Assembly (NCBI RefSeq): GCF_018842675.1
Contig: NZ_JAGTWO010000005.1
Coordinates: forward strand, 1 to 64,000
DNA from: Candidatus Pantoea bituminis
GTDB taxonomy: Bacteria > Pseudomonadota > Gammaproteobacteria > Enterobacterales > Enterobacteriaceae
DNA length: 64,000 nt
Direction: 5' to 3'
The notes beneath the pieces were generated by a model. That model did not search any database. It saw only the letters and a program-made list of their open reading frames with translations, and had not been told where the DNA came from. A program made the translations under genes and the position numbers. Shown one piece after another: positions 39,927-49,745 of this stretch (the stretch's first letter is position 1; each line of letters begins with the position of its first letter).

Positions 39927-42002
39927 ATGGTAAACAGTAATGGTTTTCAAATCTTAGCGGGAGATAGTCATCTTCTCGGGGCCAATTATGATGGTAAAGG
40001 CGTTAATTTCGCTCTCTTTTCAGCCACTGCGGAGCGCGTTGAGCTTTGTCTCTACGATCCCAGCGGTAAAGAGGAGATTGCCAGGCTGGATCTGCCCGAG
40101 TTTACCCATGAAGTCTGGCATGGTTACATACCTGGCCTGAAGCCAGGTGCGTTATACGGTTATCGCGTTTATGGCCCTTTTGACCCGGAAAATGGTCACC
40201 GTTTCAATCCTAACAAGTTGTTACTTGACCCCTATGCACGTGAGATCGCGGGCGATATTAAGTGGGATGAATCGCACTTCGCTTATGACCTGCTTCATGA
40301 AGACAAAGACCTCACTTTTGATACGCGTGACAGCGCGCCTTTTATGCCGAAATGTCGCGTTATCGATCCTAATGAGTTTGACTGGCAAGACAAAAATCGC
40401 CCGAACGTGCCGTGGTCGAAAACTATTATCTATGAAACCCATGTAAAAGGTTTTACCCAGCTCAATTCCGCCATACCACCCGATATTCGCGGCACCTACG
40501 ACGGTATGAGCCACAAATCCACCGTCGACTACATCAAAAGCCTTGGGGTTACTTCGGTTGAGCTGCTGCCCATTCACGGCTTCCCCGATGATCAGCATCT
40601 TCTCGACAGAGGTTTGAAAAACTTTTGGGGCTATAACACGCTCGGTTTCTTCGCGCCCGCCTCTCGCTATTTTGGCCCTCGGGGCATTCAGGGATTCCGC
40701 GATATGGTGCGGGCTTTCCATGATGCAGGCATCGAAGTGATTCTTGACGTGGTTTACAACCATACGGCTGAAGGCAATGAACTTGGCCCAACGCTGTCAT
40801 TCAAAGGGATTGATAACTTTTCTTATTACCGCACCTTGCCCGATCAACACCGTTATTACATCAACGATACCGGAACCGGCAATACCGTGAACATTTCACA
40901 TCCTCGGGTGCTGAAACTGGTAATGGATTCGCTGCGTTATTGGGCAGAATCGATGCATATCGACGGATTCCGCTTCGATCTCGGCACCATTCTGGGTCGT
41001 GAGCCGGAAGGCTTTAACCCACGCGGCGGCTTCTTCGATGCGATGATGCAAGATCCCGTGCTGTCCAAATTGAAGTTGATTGGCGAACCCTGGGATATCG
41101 GCCCAGGCGGTTATCAGGTAGGCAGTTTCCCGCCAGGTTGGGCTGAATGGAACGACCAGTACCGCGACACGGTGCGTGAATACTGGAAAGGCAACAATGT
41201 CTCGACAGATTTTGCCACCCGCTTGCTCGGTTCCGGCGATCTTTATGATCAGCGTGGACGCCGACCTTGGGCCAGCGTCAACTTCATCACCGCTCATGAT
41301 GGTTTTACACTTAACGATCTGGTTTCGTATAACGACAAGCACAACGAAGCCAACGGCGAAGATAATAACGACGGCCATAATGACAATCGCTCTTATAACT
41401 ACGGCGTTGAAGGCCCGACGGATGACGAAGCGATCAATGCGGTGCGAGAACGCCAGAAACGCAATTTCCTTGCAACGCTGCTGTTTTCCCATGGCACGCC
41501 AATGTTATTGGCTGGCGATGAGTTTGGTCGCAGTCAGATGGGCAACAACAACGGTTATTGTCAGGACAGCGAAATCTCTTGGGTGCATTGGGATAATCTG
41601 CCGGAATCTGCGGAAGCGCTGCGCAATTTTACTCGTCAGGCGATCAAACTTCGTGCGGAACAGCCACTACTACGTCGCGAAAACTGGCGCGATGGCATGG
41701 ATATCAAGTGGTTTAATGCGGGCGGTGGATTCCAGTTGCCTGAGCAATGGGACGAAGGAACCACGCTCGGCGTCTATTTAGGCCGGGCAGATCTTCAGGC
41801 CGAGGAAGGCGTCTGGCACGATGTGTTAATGCTGTTTAATCCATTTGAAGGTGTTGTACCCTTCCGTATCCCGCAGTTTGGCGAAGGCGGTTGGGTACTT
41901 GAGCTTTCAACCTCCGATACCGTAAAACCTGGCATTGTTATTACCCGAGAAAAGGATTTCGATCTCGAAGGCCGCAGTATTGCGCTGTTCAGAAGAGAAT
42001 AA
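39927..42002 (+). CDS. glgX: Glycogen debranching enzyme GlgX/TreX
   Basis: The start is ATG 39927 (MVNSNGFQILAGDSHLLGA) after GGAGAGGGAAGA, giving 691 residues; an earlier in-frame ATG at 39882 has no ribosome-binding site. It is a GH13_11 isoamylase-type protein with an N-terminal CBM48 domain and catalytic blocks DVVYNHTAEG, IDGFRFDLGTILG (nucleophile Asp), LIGEPWDIGPGGYQVG (acid/base Glu) and FITAHDGFTLNDLV. It removes alpha-1,6 branches from limit dextrin. Its place beside treZ and treY points to the TreX role in making trehalose from glycogen. Confidence 0.92.
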   Translation: MVNSNGFQILAGDSHLLGANYDGKGVNFALFSATAERVELCLYDPSGKEEIARLDLPEFTHEVWHGYIPGLKPGALYGYRVYGPFDPENGHRFNPNKLLLDPYAREIAGDIKWDESHFAYDLLHEDKDLTFDTRDSAPFMPKCRVIDPNEFDWQDKNRPNVPWSKTIIYETHVKGFTQLNSAIPPDIRGTYDGMSHKSTVDYIKSLGVTSVELLPIHGFPDDQHLLDRGLKNFWGYNTLGFFAPASRYFGPRGIQGFRDMVRAFHDAGIEVILDVVYNHTAEGNELGPTLSFKGIDNFSYYRTLPDQHRYYINDTGTGNTVNISHPRVLKLVMDSLRYWAESMHIDGFRFDLGTILGREPEGFNPRGGFFDAMMQDPVLSKLKLIGEPWDIGPGGYQVGSFPPGWAEWNDQYRDTVREYWKGNNVSTDFATRLLGSGDLYDQRGRRPWASVNFITAHDGFTLNDLVSYNDKHNEANGEDNNDGHNDNRSYNYGVEGPTDDEAINAVRERQKRNFLATLLFSHGTPMLLAGDEFGRSQMGNNNGYCQDSEISWVHWDNLPESAEALRNFTRQAIKLRAEQPLLRRENWRDGMDIKWFNAGGGFQLPEQWDEGTTLGVYLGRADLQAEEGVWHDVLMLFNPFEGVVPFRIPQFGEGGWVLELSTSDTVKPGIVITREKDFDLEGRSIALFRRE

Positions 42003-42022
42003 AACCGCTCAGGAATTAGGCT

Positions 42023-42058
42023 AAAAAAGGGCAGCGCAGTAATAGCGCTGCCCCTTTT
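42023..42058 (+). terminator. Terminator after glgX
   Basis: GGGCAGCGC (42029-42037) pairs with GCGCTGCCC (42045-42053) over a 7-nt loop, flanked by A6 and T4 runs. Confidence 0.8.
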
Positions 42059-42137
42059 CATTTCAACGTTCTCTGCCGCCAAACCGAAATTCTTTTTTAA
42101 ACTAGCAAAAGTAAAACGATCGGTTTACTTTTAAAGT

Positions 42138-42679
42138 ATGGACAAAAGAAATGATATTTTACGCGCAGCAGAGCGGTTGTTTTACAACAACGGTTTCCAC
42201 GCCACCAGCACAGACCATATCTGTTGCGAAGCGAACGTCTCAACGCGTACGCTTTACCGCTATTTCCCTTCCCGCGAAAGCCTGACTGCTTCTGTGATGG
42301 AGCAGCGTAAAAACCGCTTTTTCTCAGCGCTCTATCCTGCCGAGCATGTGGAAGCGATTGACCAACTTTTTCGAGAGCTGAAGCGGTGGATGGATGAGAA
42401 CGGCGCTCAGGGGTGCTTCTTTGTCAAAGCCTGGGCTGAATATGCTGAGCACGACATGACGCTGGCAGCGCTGGCATTGGACTATCGCTATATGCTGCGT
42501 CATTACATCGCCGCCTGCATCAACCACTCTCATGGTGTAAACCGCGAGGCACTGATCAATGTGATTTGGATTCTTTTTGAGGGGGCTTCTACCACAGCGC
42601 TGTTAACAGGTTCGCAAGCCGCGTTGGATGCAGGTCATGCCGCTGCTCTGCTGATGAAAAAAGCGGAGCAGCGCTGTGA
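42138..42679 (+). pseudogene. TetR family regulator, frameshifted at its 3' end
   Basis: The N-terminus is a TetR DNA-binding domain: ILRAAERLFYNNGFHATSTDHI and EANVSTRTLYRYFPSRESL. As given, the frame runs on for 120 codons inside the next gene. One extra A in the A6 run near 42656 gives LLMKKSGAAL and a stop TGA at 42677-42679, overlapping the GTG of the following MFS gene. The regulator would then be about 180 residues and translationally coupled to that transporter, which it probably represses. Confidence 0.78.
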
Positions 42680-43809
42680 GAACGTCTCTGGCGCTGGGGA
42701 TCACCGGCTTTTCGTTGATAGCCGTAACCTACGGCATGGCCCGGTTTTCATGGGGGCTAATGATGCCTTCAATCGCAGAAGACATTCCTTTTACGCCACG
42801 GTTATCCGGCGTTATTGCTGCATGCAGTTATCTGGCTTATTGCCTTTCGGTGGTCGGCGCTTCTTTTTTGGTTTCACGCTTCGGTCCACGTTTACCTGCT
42901 GTCATCGCCGCCCTGTGCGCAGCTGCGGGAATGCTGTTGCTCGCTGCTTCACACTCTCCCGCTATGTTAGCCAGTGGGCTTTTCATTGCTGGATTAAGTT
43001 CAGGACTGGCATCGCCTTCCCTTGCCAGTGCAGTTACGCGCACTGTCGCTGAAAATAAACAGGCGATGGTAAACACGGTTATTAACGCAGGAACAGGCGC
43101 AGGCATTATTTTGACAGTACCCGTGTTGGCCTTTGTACCTGGCGGATGGCGCATCGCTTGCGTGGTCTTTGGCGTAATGGCGGTTTTATGTCTGTTACCT
43201 GCGATTCGCTATCTTCCCGCCGAGCGACTGAAGGCTAGTCCAGATCATAACCGTGGACATCAATGGCTTTTACGCGCGCCAATGAAACGACTGATCATCA
43301 TTGCCTTTATCAGCGGCATGAGCAGTGCAGCGTGGTGGAATTTTGGCCCGGATATTTTGCGTAATCATCTTGGCGTGAACCCACACCTTAGCAGTCTGCT
43401 TTGGCTGGTGAGCGGAGCCGCAGGAATAGCCGGTGTTATGACCGGGCCCGCAGCGCGTTACCTCAGCATGAAACAAATTTACCGCCTTTCTCAACTCTCT
43501 ATGGCGACTCCGCTGCTTTTATTGGCATTAAGCCACACCTTTTCAGGCTGGCTATATCCTGCTGTCGCGCTTGGTGGCGCAGGTTACGTCACGTTATCGG
43601 GTGTCTTGCTGGTTGTTGGCGCTTCAATAACGAAAGATTCACCCGCTGCAGGTGTGGGCGTTACCTTTTTCATGCTGGCATTAGGACAGATTGCAGGCAC
43701 CGCTATTTTTGGCCTGTTTTATGCCCAGGCTGGCGCTGCGCCTACGCTCATCGGATTCGCTTCACTCGCCTTGCTCATGCTGTTTCTGCCGCCAAAAGAA
43801 CACAGATAA
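42676..43809 (+). CDS. MFS transporter, YbfB/YcaD-like
   Basis: A 377-residue, 12-TM permease starting at GTG 42676. Sequence blocks include GITGFSLIAVTYGMARFSWG, ARLS-like loop FTPRLSGVIAACSYLAYCLS, VNTVINAGTGAGIILTVPVL and LALGQIAGTAIFGLFYAQAG. It resembles the YbfB group of sugar/aromatic exporters, whose substrates are poorly known. Coupled to the preceding TetR gene. The TetR-MFS pair sits between glgX and treZ and is probably unrelated to trehalose. Confidence 0.85.
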   Translation: MRTSLALGITGFSLIAVTYGMARFSWGLMMPSIAEDIPFTPRLSGVIAACSYLAYCLSVVGASFLVSRFGPRLPAVIAALCAAAGMLLLAASHSPAMLASGLFIAGLSSGLASPSLASAVTRTVAENKQAMVNTVINAGTGAGIILTVPVLAFVPGGWRIACVVFGVMAVLCLLPAIRYLPAERLKASPDHNRGHQWLLRAPMKRLIIIAFISGMSSAAWWNFGPDILRNHLGVNPHLSSLLWLVSGAAGIAGVMTGPAARYLSMKQIYRLSQLSMATPLLLLALSHTFSGWLYPAVALGGAGYVTLSGVLLVVGASITKDSPAAGVGVTFFMLALGQIAGTAIFGLFYAQAGAAPTLIGFASLALLMLFLPPKEHR

Positions 43810-43898
43810 GGGCCCGATAGGGAACTTGCGATGCTGCTGATGTGTTGACATACCGTTGGCTTTACCTCTGCCAGCACAGCATTTTACTTCCTGCATCT

Positions 43899-43936
43899 TA
43901 GTCTATGATTATTCTTCGTATGCTGCCTATAGCCGA
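43899..43936 (+). promoter_or_regulatory. 38-bp element shared with glgX, upstream of treZ
   Basis: Identical to the glgX element at 32 of 38 positions, with the same TAGTCTATGATT start and CGTATGCTGC core. It lies 140 bp before the treZ ATG, consistent with a common stress-type promoter for the split trehalose genes. Confidence 0.55.
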
Positions 43937-44075
43937 ACCATTGAGCCGGATTTTACTGACCAATTTCGGCATACAGATCGCGCGTAGCTGCTCTGACTAA
44001 TGACGCTTGCATCAGCGGAACGACAACCGCGTGATGTCGTCTTTTGCTTACATCTGCATATAAAGAGGCAATCGC

Positions 44076-45863
44076 ATGGAGTCAAAATCATTTACTAAAA
44101 GTTGGGGCGCCGAATATGTGGGTGCAGATACCGTCTGCTTTCGCCTGTGGGCGACAGGTCAGGACAATGTCACGCTCAGGCTTTCGGGCAAAGACCAGGC
44201 GATGAATCCCGTCGGCGACGGTTGGTTTGAATTGCAGGCCAGCGGCGTTTCACCTGGCGCGGAGTATAACTTTGTTCTCGCTGACGGAACGGTGGTACCC
44301 GATCCCGCTTCTCGCGCCCAAAAGGCCGAGGTCAACGGCCCATCCCTGGTGATTGATCCCTCCCAATACAGTTGGCAAAACCGTGACTGGAAAGGACGTC
44401 CGTGGGAAGAAACGGTGGTCTATGAAATGCATTTCGGCACTTTTACGCCGGAAGGCACATTCCGCGCGGCTATCGAAAAACTGCCCTATCTTGCCAATCT
44501 CGGTATCACCATGCTTGAGGTTTTACCGCTTTCGCAGTTCGGCGGGAATCGTGGCTGGGGCTATGACGGCGTACTTCTCTATGCACCGCATTCCGCCTAT
44601 GGCACCCCGGACGATTTCAAAGCCTTTGTCGATGCAGCACATGGACATGGCCTTTCAGTGGTGCTGGATATTGTGCTTAACCATTTTGGGCCCGAGGGCA
44701 ATTATCTGCCGCTTCTTTCACCTGACTTCTTCCATAAAGAACGCATGACGCCTTGGGGTGCTGGCATTGCTTATGATGTTGATGCGGCCCGCCGCTATAT
44801 GGTGGAGGCGCCGCTCTACTGGCTAAAAGAGTATAATCTTGATGGCCTTCGCTTTGATGCCATCGATCAGATCGAAGATACCTCTGAGAAGCATGTGCTG
44901 ATTGAAATCGCCGAACGTATTCGGGCAGAAATAACCAGCCGGCCCATTCATCTGACGACCGAGGACAGCCGCAACGTTATCTTTTTGCATCCTCGCGATG
45001 ACGAGGGTTCAGCTCCGCTGTTTACCGGCGAATGGAACGATGACTTTCACAATGCCATCCATGTCCTGGCCACGGGCGAAACCCACGCCTATTACCAAGA
45101 TTTTGCCGAAGCACCGGAAAAGTTTTTTGCACGCGTTCTGGCCGAGGGCTTCGCCTATCAAGGTGAGATTTCAGCGCAGTCGGGCGAAAAGCGCGGTGTA
45201 AAAAGTAGCGGCCAACCGCCGGTCGCTTTTGTGGACTTTATCCAGAATCACGATCAGGTTGGCAACCGTGCTCAGGGCGAAAGGCTGATTGAATTGGCTG
45301 GCGCTGAACGCACACAAGTCCTGTTGGCATCCCTGTTGCTCTCGCCGCACATCCCGCTGCTGTTTATGGGTGAAGAGTATGGTGAAACAAATCCTTTCTT
45401 GTTCTTTACCGATTTTCACGGCGATCTCGCCAAAGCCGTGCGTGAAGGCCGCGCAAGAGAATTTCAGGGACATGCAGGCCATGAAGGGGAAAGCGTGCCC
45501 GATCCAAATGCTAATACCACATTTGAAATGTCGAAGCTGGATTGGCAGAAACCAGACAGCGAAGCGGGTAAAAAGTGGCTGGCGCTGACCAGTGAGTTAT
45601 TGGCGTTGCGCCAGATACATATTGTGCCGCTGCTTTCTACTGCGGGCGGTGACTCCGGCAACGTTGTGAAAACCGCAAAAGGGTTAGTCGCTGTAACCTG
45701 GACTTTCCCGAATGGCACGTTGTCGATCGCGCTCAATATTGGCGAGCAATCCCAACCGCTTCCCGAACAACCCGGCCAGATCCTTTTCGCCTGGCCGAAA
45801 GCTGAAACGGAACTGCCGCCGAATTCAATCATTGTCCGCCTGGCTTCGGGAGACGCAGCGTGA
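44076..45863 (+). CDS. treZ: Malto-oligosyltrehalose trehalohydrolase TreZ
   Basis: A 595-residue GH13_10 enzyme with CBM48-type N-terminus (GAEYVGADTVCFRLWAT) and catalytic blocks VVLDIVLNHFGPEGNYLP, LDGLRFDAIDQIEDTS (nucleophile Asp), HLTTEDSRNV (Glu) and FIQNHDQVGNRAQGERL. It releases free trehalose from maltooligosyl trehalose made by TreY. Its TGA overlaps the treY GTG (GTGA), so the two are translationally coupled. Start ATG 44076 follows AAAGAGGC. Cytosolic. Confidence 0.93.
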   Translation: MESKSFTKSWGAEYVGADTVCFRLWATGQDNVTLRLSGKDQAMNPVGDGWFELQASGVSPGAEYNFVLADGTVVPDPASRAQKAEVNGPSLVIDPSQYSWQNRDWKGRPWEETVVYEMHFGTFTPEGTFRAAIEKLPYLANLGITMLEVLPLSQFGGNRGWGYDGVLLYAPHSAYGTPDDFKAFVDAAHGHGLSVVLDIVLNHFGPEGNYLPLLSPDFFHKERMTPWGAGIAYDVDAARRYMVEAPLYWLKEYNLDGLRFDAIDQIEDTSEKHVLIEIAERIRAEITSRPIHLTTEDSRNVIFLHPRDDEGSAPLFTGEWNDDFHNAIHVLATGETHAYYQDFAEAPEKFFARVLAEGFAYQGEISAQSGEKRGVKSSGQPPVAFVDFIQNHDQVGNRAQGERLIELAGAERTQVLLASLLLSPHIPLLFMGEEYGETNPFLFFTDFHGDLAKAVREGRAREFQGHAGHEGESVPDPNANTTFEMSKLDWQKPDSEAGKKWLALTSELLALRQIHIVPLLSTAGGDSGNVVKTAKGLVAVTWTFPNGTLSIALNIGEQSQPLPEQPGQILFAWPKAETELPPNSIIVRLASGDAA

Positions 45864-48393
45864 AGATACCAACCGCCACTTATCGAATTCAGTTTCGCAA
45901 TGGCATGACCTTTGATCGTGCTGCGGGCCTTGTCCCCTACTTAAAACGCTTGGGCATCAGCCACCTCTATGCTTCGCCAATTTTCACCGCGACATCGGAG
46001 TCCACTCACGGCTATGACGTGACCGATGCGAATGAAATTGAGCCTGCTATTGGCGGCCGCGCAGGTTTTGACCGCCTGGTAAAAGCGTTAAAAGCGGCTG
46101 ATATTGGGCTGATTATCGATATTGTCCCGAATCATATGGCCGCCTCGCTGGAAAATGCCTGGTGGCGTGATGTCATTGAAAAAGGTGAAAACAGCCGCTA
46201 CGCCCAACATTTTGATATTAACTGGTCGCGGCGACTCACCTTACCGGTGCTTGGCGATACCTTTGAGACGGTGCTGGAAAACGGCGAAATCGCGCTAAAA
46301 CCCGATCCGAAAACCGGTAATCCAAGCTTCGCCTACTATGAAAACTTTTTCCTCTCGCCCACGAAACCTGGCAAGGTCGCGAGTCAGAGACTTTGCAACT
46401 TACTGACAAGGCAGAAATCGCCACACTCCATGAACAGCAGCCTTATCGATTAATGTCATGGCGTGATGCGCCGCGTGACCTTTCCTATCGACGCTTCTTT
46501 GAAGTCACCGGGTTGGTCGGCGTGCGGGTTGAAGATAAAGCTGTTTTTGATGATACGCATCGGCTGATACTTGAACTGGTTCATACAGGCGCAGTCGATG
46601 GATTGCGGGTTGATCATGTGGATGGTTTGGCTGATCCCAAGGCGTACCTTGATCTGCTTCGTCAGGAGGCTGGCGTTGACTGTTACATCACGGTCGAGAA
46701 GATCCTTGGCGAAGGTGAACACCTTCCCGATGATTGGCCCATTTCTGGCACAACCGGTTACGAATTTATTGCCTCACTTTCCCACACGCTGGTGGATGGC
46801 GAAAAGCTCACTGCCTTGCGTAAAGCGTATGTTGATGTCGTGGGCAAGCCGGTTGATATGGAAGCTGAACTGCGTGCAGCAAAGCTTCTGATGGCGGACA
46901 AGAATTTCGAGGGCGAATTTACCACGCTACTCACCCTCGCTCTATCAATAGCAGAAACTGCAAAACTCACGCTGGAGGAGAAAGCCGTGCGATCCGCCCT
47001 GCGCGAGCTGTTGGTGGCTTTCCCGGTTTATCGCACTTACGGTACGGAGCAATCGCTACCGCCAGCCAGCCAGGACAGGCTGCAAAAGGTGGTCGAGAAA
47101 GTTAAAACCAGCGTCAACGCACCCGATCCTCAGGCACTCGATTACCTGACCCATATTCTTACTGGCGAGATCGCTGAAGCAGCCTTAAGCGAGGCGGCTA
47201 ACTTTCGTATCCGTTTCCAGCAATTAACGGGACCGTTGATGGCGAAATCAGTAGAAGATACGCTGTTTTATCGTCAAAACATGTCGTTGGCGTTGAATGA
47301 AGTGGGTGCAGAACCGTTGCCGCGCGCCTTCTCGCCTGACCACTTTCATGCTGAGATGAAAACGCGGCTGGAACGTCAGCCAGATGCACTTTCAAGCACC
47401 TCAACGCATGACACTAAACGCGGCGAAGATGCGCGGGCGCGGCTTTATACCCTGACCGAAGCGCCCGAGCTGTGGGCAGAATGCGTCGCCCGTTGGCGCC
47501 AGCTGAATCAATCCAACGTTAGCCAGCTTGATGATGGAGCCGCACCGGAACCTGCGGTTGAATGGATGCTTTATCAGGCGCTGGCTGGCGTTTGGCCTGC
47601 TATGCTGCAGCCAGACGATAACGCTGGCCTGGAGGCGCTTGAGAAGCGGTTTCTGGCTTATGTAGAAAAAGCGTTGCGGGAAGCGAAACGTCGCACCAAC
47701 TGGGGCGATGGCAACGAAACCTATGAAAAAGCAGTGCTCGACTATGCACGTCATCTGCTTTCTTCCTCTAATCAAACCTTCCTGAAGGATTTTAGCGCGT
47801 CTATGCAGCCTTTCATTCGCGCGGGTTTGGTTAACAGCCTGACGCAGTCGGTGATAAAACTCACTGCGCCGGGCGTGCCTGATATCTATCAAGGCTGTGA
47901 GGCGCTGGATTTCAGCCTTGTTGATCCGGATAATCGGCGCGAACCCGATTTCGCCACGCTAGAGCAGCAGCTAAACGTTGATCAGAAGCTGAGTGCTTTC
48001 ACTGAGCAAAGCGTGTTCAGCGGTGAGCTAAAACAACATGTGATTGCAACGTTGTTACGCTGTCGTCAAGAAACACCAACGCTGTTTCGTCAGGGTGATT
48101 ATTTGCCGCTGATCGCCAAAGGTAAAAAAGCGGAACACGCGTTGGCCTTTGCGCGCCTTGACGGCGACGATGCGCTCATTGTCATCGTCCCTCGCCTCGT
48201 CTTCAAAGGCATTGAGCAGGGTCTTATGCAGCCGAACACAGAGCACTGGGCAGAGACAGAGATCGCTTTGCCTGAACAGCTTGCCAACCGGCGCTATCAC
48301 AATGTTCTCAACGGAGAAGCGCTGTTGCTGGAAGACACTCTTAAATTGGAAACGTTTAAAGAGCGGCCTTCGGTCGTCATTCTTCGTGGATGA
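45860..48393 (+). pseudogene. treY: Malto-oligosyltrehalose synthase TreY, frameshifted
   Basis: Starts at GTG 45860 with IPTATYRIQFRNGMTFDRAAGLVPYLK, GISHLYASPIFTA and IDIVPNHMAASLEN. A T5 run near 46343 lacks one T; adding it gives YENFFPLAHETWQGRESETLQL and joins the second frame, which carries VDGLRVDHVDGLADP (nucleophile region), GTTGYEF and STSTHDTKRGEDARARL. Restored length is about 845 residues, usual for TreY. The enzyme converts the terminal alpha-1,4 bond of maltodextrins to the alpha-1,1 trehalose linkage. The rest of the ORF shows no other damage, so a base-calling error is likely. Confidence 0.9.
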
Positions 48394-48443
48394 TCCGTTC
48401 TGACTGATCATTGGAAGAATAATCTTTAGCTGATAACCCTCTT

Positions 48444-48473
48444 AAAGCCGATACGCACTGTGTCGGCTTTTTT
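48444..48473 (+). terminator. Terminator after treY
   Basis: AAAGCCGATAC (48444-48454) pairs with GTGTCGGCTTT (48460-48470) with one wobble, followed by T6. Confidence 0.85.
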
Positions 48474-48518
48474 ACATCATGTTGTTGTGAAATTTCATTT
48501 AACACCAAGAGGGGGGTT

Positions 48519-48826
48519 CTATGCCGGAACCACCGAAATTTCCGTTTCCCCAGTTTCAGCCCGGCGACCAGCACATCCAGATCAATAATTTCATTGCTGT
48601 TCTGGAAGGTATAATGCCCGTTCAGCAAAATGTGCTGCCAGGCCACCTTCTGTCCGTCAACGGCACCATAAAGCGTCTCTGGATCAAACGAATAGAGTGG
48701 AAAAACCGTCAGGGCCTCTATGGCATCGGTGATACAGTCATTGGCCGTGAGCAGTGATACCAGGTGGAGGTACTGTTCATATGTAGTTTCCAGTACAGGG
48801 AACGGTATATCGCTGATTCTCGCCAT
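48519..48826 (-). CDS. Hypothetical small protein, possibly frameshifted at its end
   Basis: From ATG 48824-48826 the minus strand reads ARISDIPFPVLETTYEQYLH, LTVFPLYSFDPETLYGAVDG, WQHILLNGHYTFQN. As given the frame runs through the treY terminator to 48377. Adding one G to the G4 run near 48545 gives LKLGETEISVVPA and a stop at 48519-48521, about 102 residues. I do not recognise the family. It sits at the edge of the Hcp-linked modules and is divergent from them, so it may be an accessory or immunity gene; that is only a guess. Confidence 0.45.
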
Positions 48827-48852
48827 GACATGATTGCCATGATTCATCACAT

Positions 48853-48974
48853 GGAACAACCGGAAATAATGTATTTCCTGATCGAACCGGTATTCGAGCG
48901 CGCGGGCACACTTGAAGCGCAATGGTCGTCTGATTCCGGAATAGCAAACATCATCACTCGGATGATCCATTACC
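48853..48974 (+). pseudogene. C-terminal remnant of effector-like gene, copy A
   Basis: The segment EIMYFLIEPVFERAGTLEAQW followed by SDSGIANIITRMI matches the last 40 residues of the intact copy at 50338-51030 (EMMYFLIEPLFERAEAFKAQW). Everything upstream of it is lost and replaced by unrelated sequence. It lacks the expected stop and runs straight into the small membrane gene at 48975, as in the intact copy. Confidence 0.75.
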
Positions 48975-49163
48975 ATGATTCAATCACTGAAGAAATTTCT
49001 ACTATGGCAACTCAGGTTTTTATCATCGCTGTACGGGTCTGTGATTCTCACGATTATTTTCGCACTGCTTCAGGGGTATTTTTTCCCTGATAGCCCTGTC
49101 TGGCCTATAGGCGTATTCGCCATACTTATGATTGTTATTTTTACGCGTTACTGTAAATGGTGA
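48975..49163 (+). CDS. Small membrane protein, copy A (candidate immunity protein)
   Basis: A 62-residue protein with two hydrophobic segments, SSLYGSVILTIIFALLQGYF and PIGVFAILMIVIF, separated by a short FPDSPVW turn. The FxLxQ..FFPDSPxW core is shared with copies B and C. It follows the effector-like sequence directly, as immunity genes for membrane-acting toxins often do. The function is inferred only from position and topology. Confidence 0.65.
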   Translation: MIQSLKKFLLWQLRFLSSLYGSVILTIIFALLQGYFFPDSPVWPIGVFAILMIVIFTRYCKW

Positions 49164-49211
49164 AAGCGTGAATATCACAGTTATTTAAATCATCACTAAT
49201 AAGGAAATTAT

Positions 49212-49476
49212 ATGTCTACTCCCGCTCATTTATGGCTTAAAGATGAAAACGGATCGCCGATTGTTGGCAGTTTTTTAATGCCCCTGCGTTTGGGTTCCAT
49301 CGAATTAAAATCATTTTCGCATGGTGTATCCATTCCAGTAGATCCCAGCTGATGCAAACTTACCGGAACGCGCGTTCATAGCCCGATCACGATAGTGAAA
49401 GAATTTGACCAAACGACACCTATTCTGTATCGCGCCGTATGTGAAAGCCGCACACTGAAAAAAGCAACGTTCAATA
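49212..49476 (+). pseudogene. Hcp-family gene, copy A, with stop codon and truncation
   Basis: The start STPAHLWLKDENGSPIVGSF and later LTGTRVHSPITIVKEFDQTT match the copy at 51266. Codon 46 is TGA where copy C has TGG (SWGKLTG becomes S-stop-CKLTG), and neighbouring bases also differ, so this is genuine decay rather than a lost base. Homology ends near 49475, where a serine-recombinase remnant begins. Confidence 0.85.
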
Positions 49477-49709
49477 TATTACCTTTCAGAGTTTGAAGGA
49501 GACCTGATACGGCTGCGTACCCGCGAAGGTATGGCCATCGCATGAGCAAAAGGGAAACTGCGAGGGAAATACCAAAATTGTCTGATAAGCAGCAAAAAGC
49601 GCTTTGCAGGATGCACGGAAGCGGCGAATATTCAATCAGCGGTTTGGCTGAATTATTTCCCGTTTCACGACCGACTGTTTACCGGATGCTTTGCCGTGGG
49701 CAAAAATGA
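49477..49709 (+). pseudogene. Serine recombinase (invertase/resolvase) C-terminal remnant
   Basis: YYLSEFEGDLIRLRTREGMA is the conserved end of a serine-recombinase catalytic domain. After an internal TGA and a frame change it continues PKLSDKQQKALCRMHGSGEY and SRPTVYRMLCRGQK, the C-terminal helix-turn-helix of Hin/Pin-type enzymes. The catalytic serine region is absent. The remnant abuts truncated hcp copy A, marking a past insertion or rearrangement. Confidence 0.8.
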
Positions 49710-49745
49710 ACAACTGGACTTACTGAAAATTAACAAGGAGCGGTT

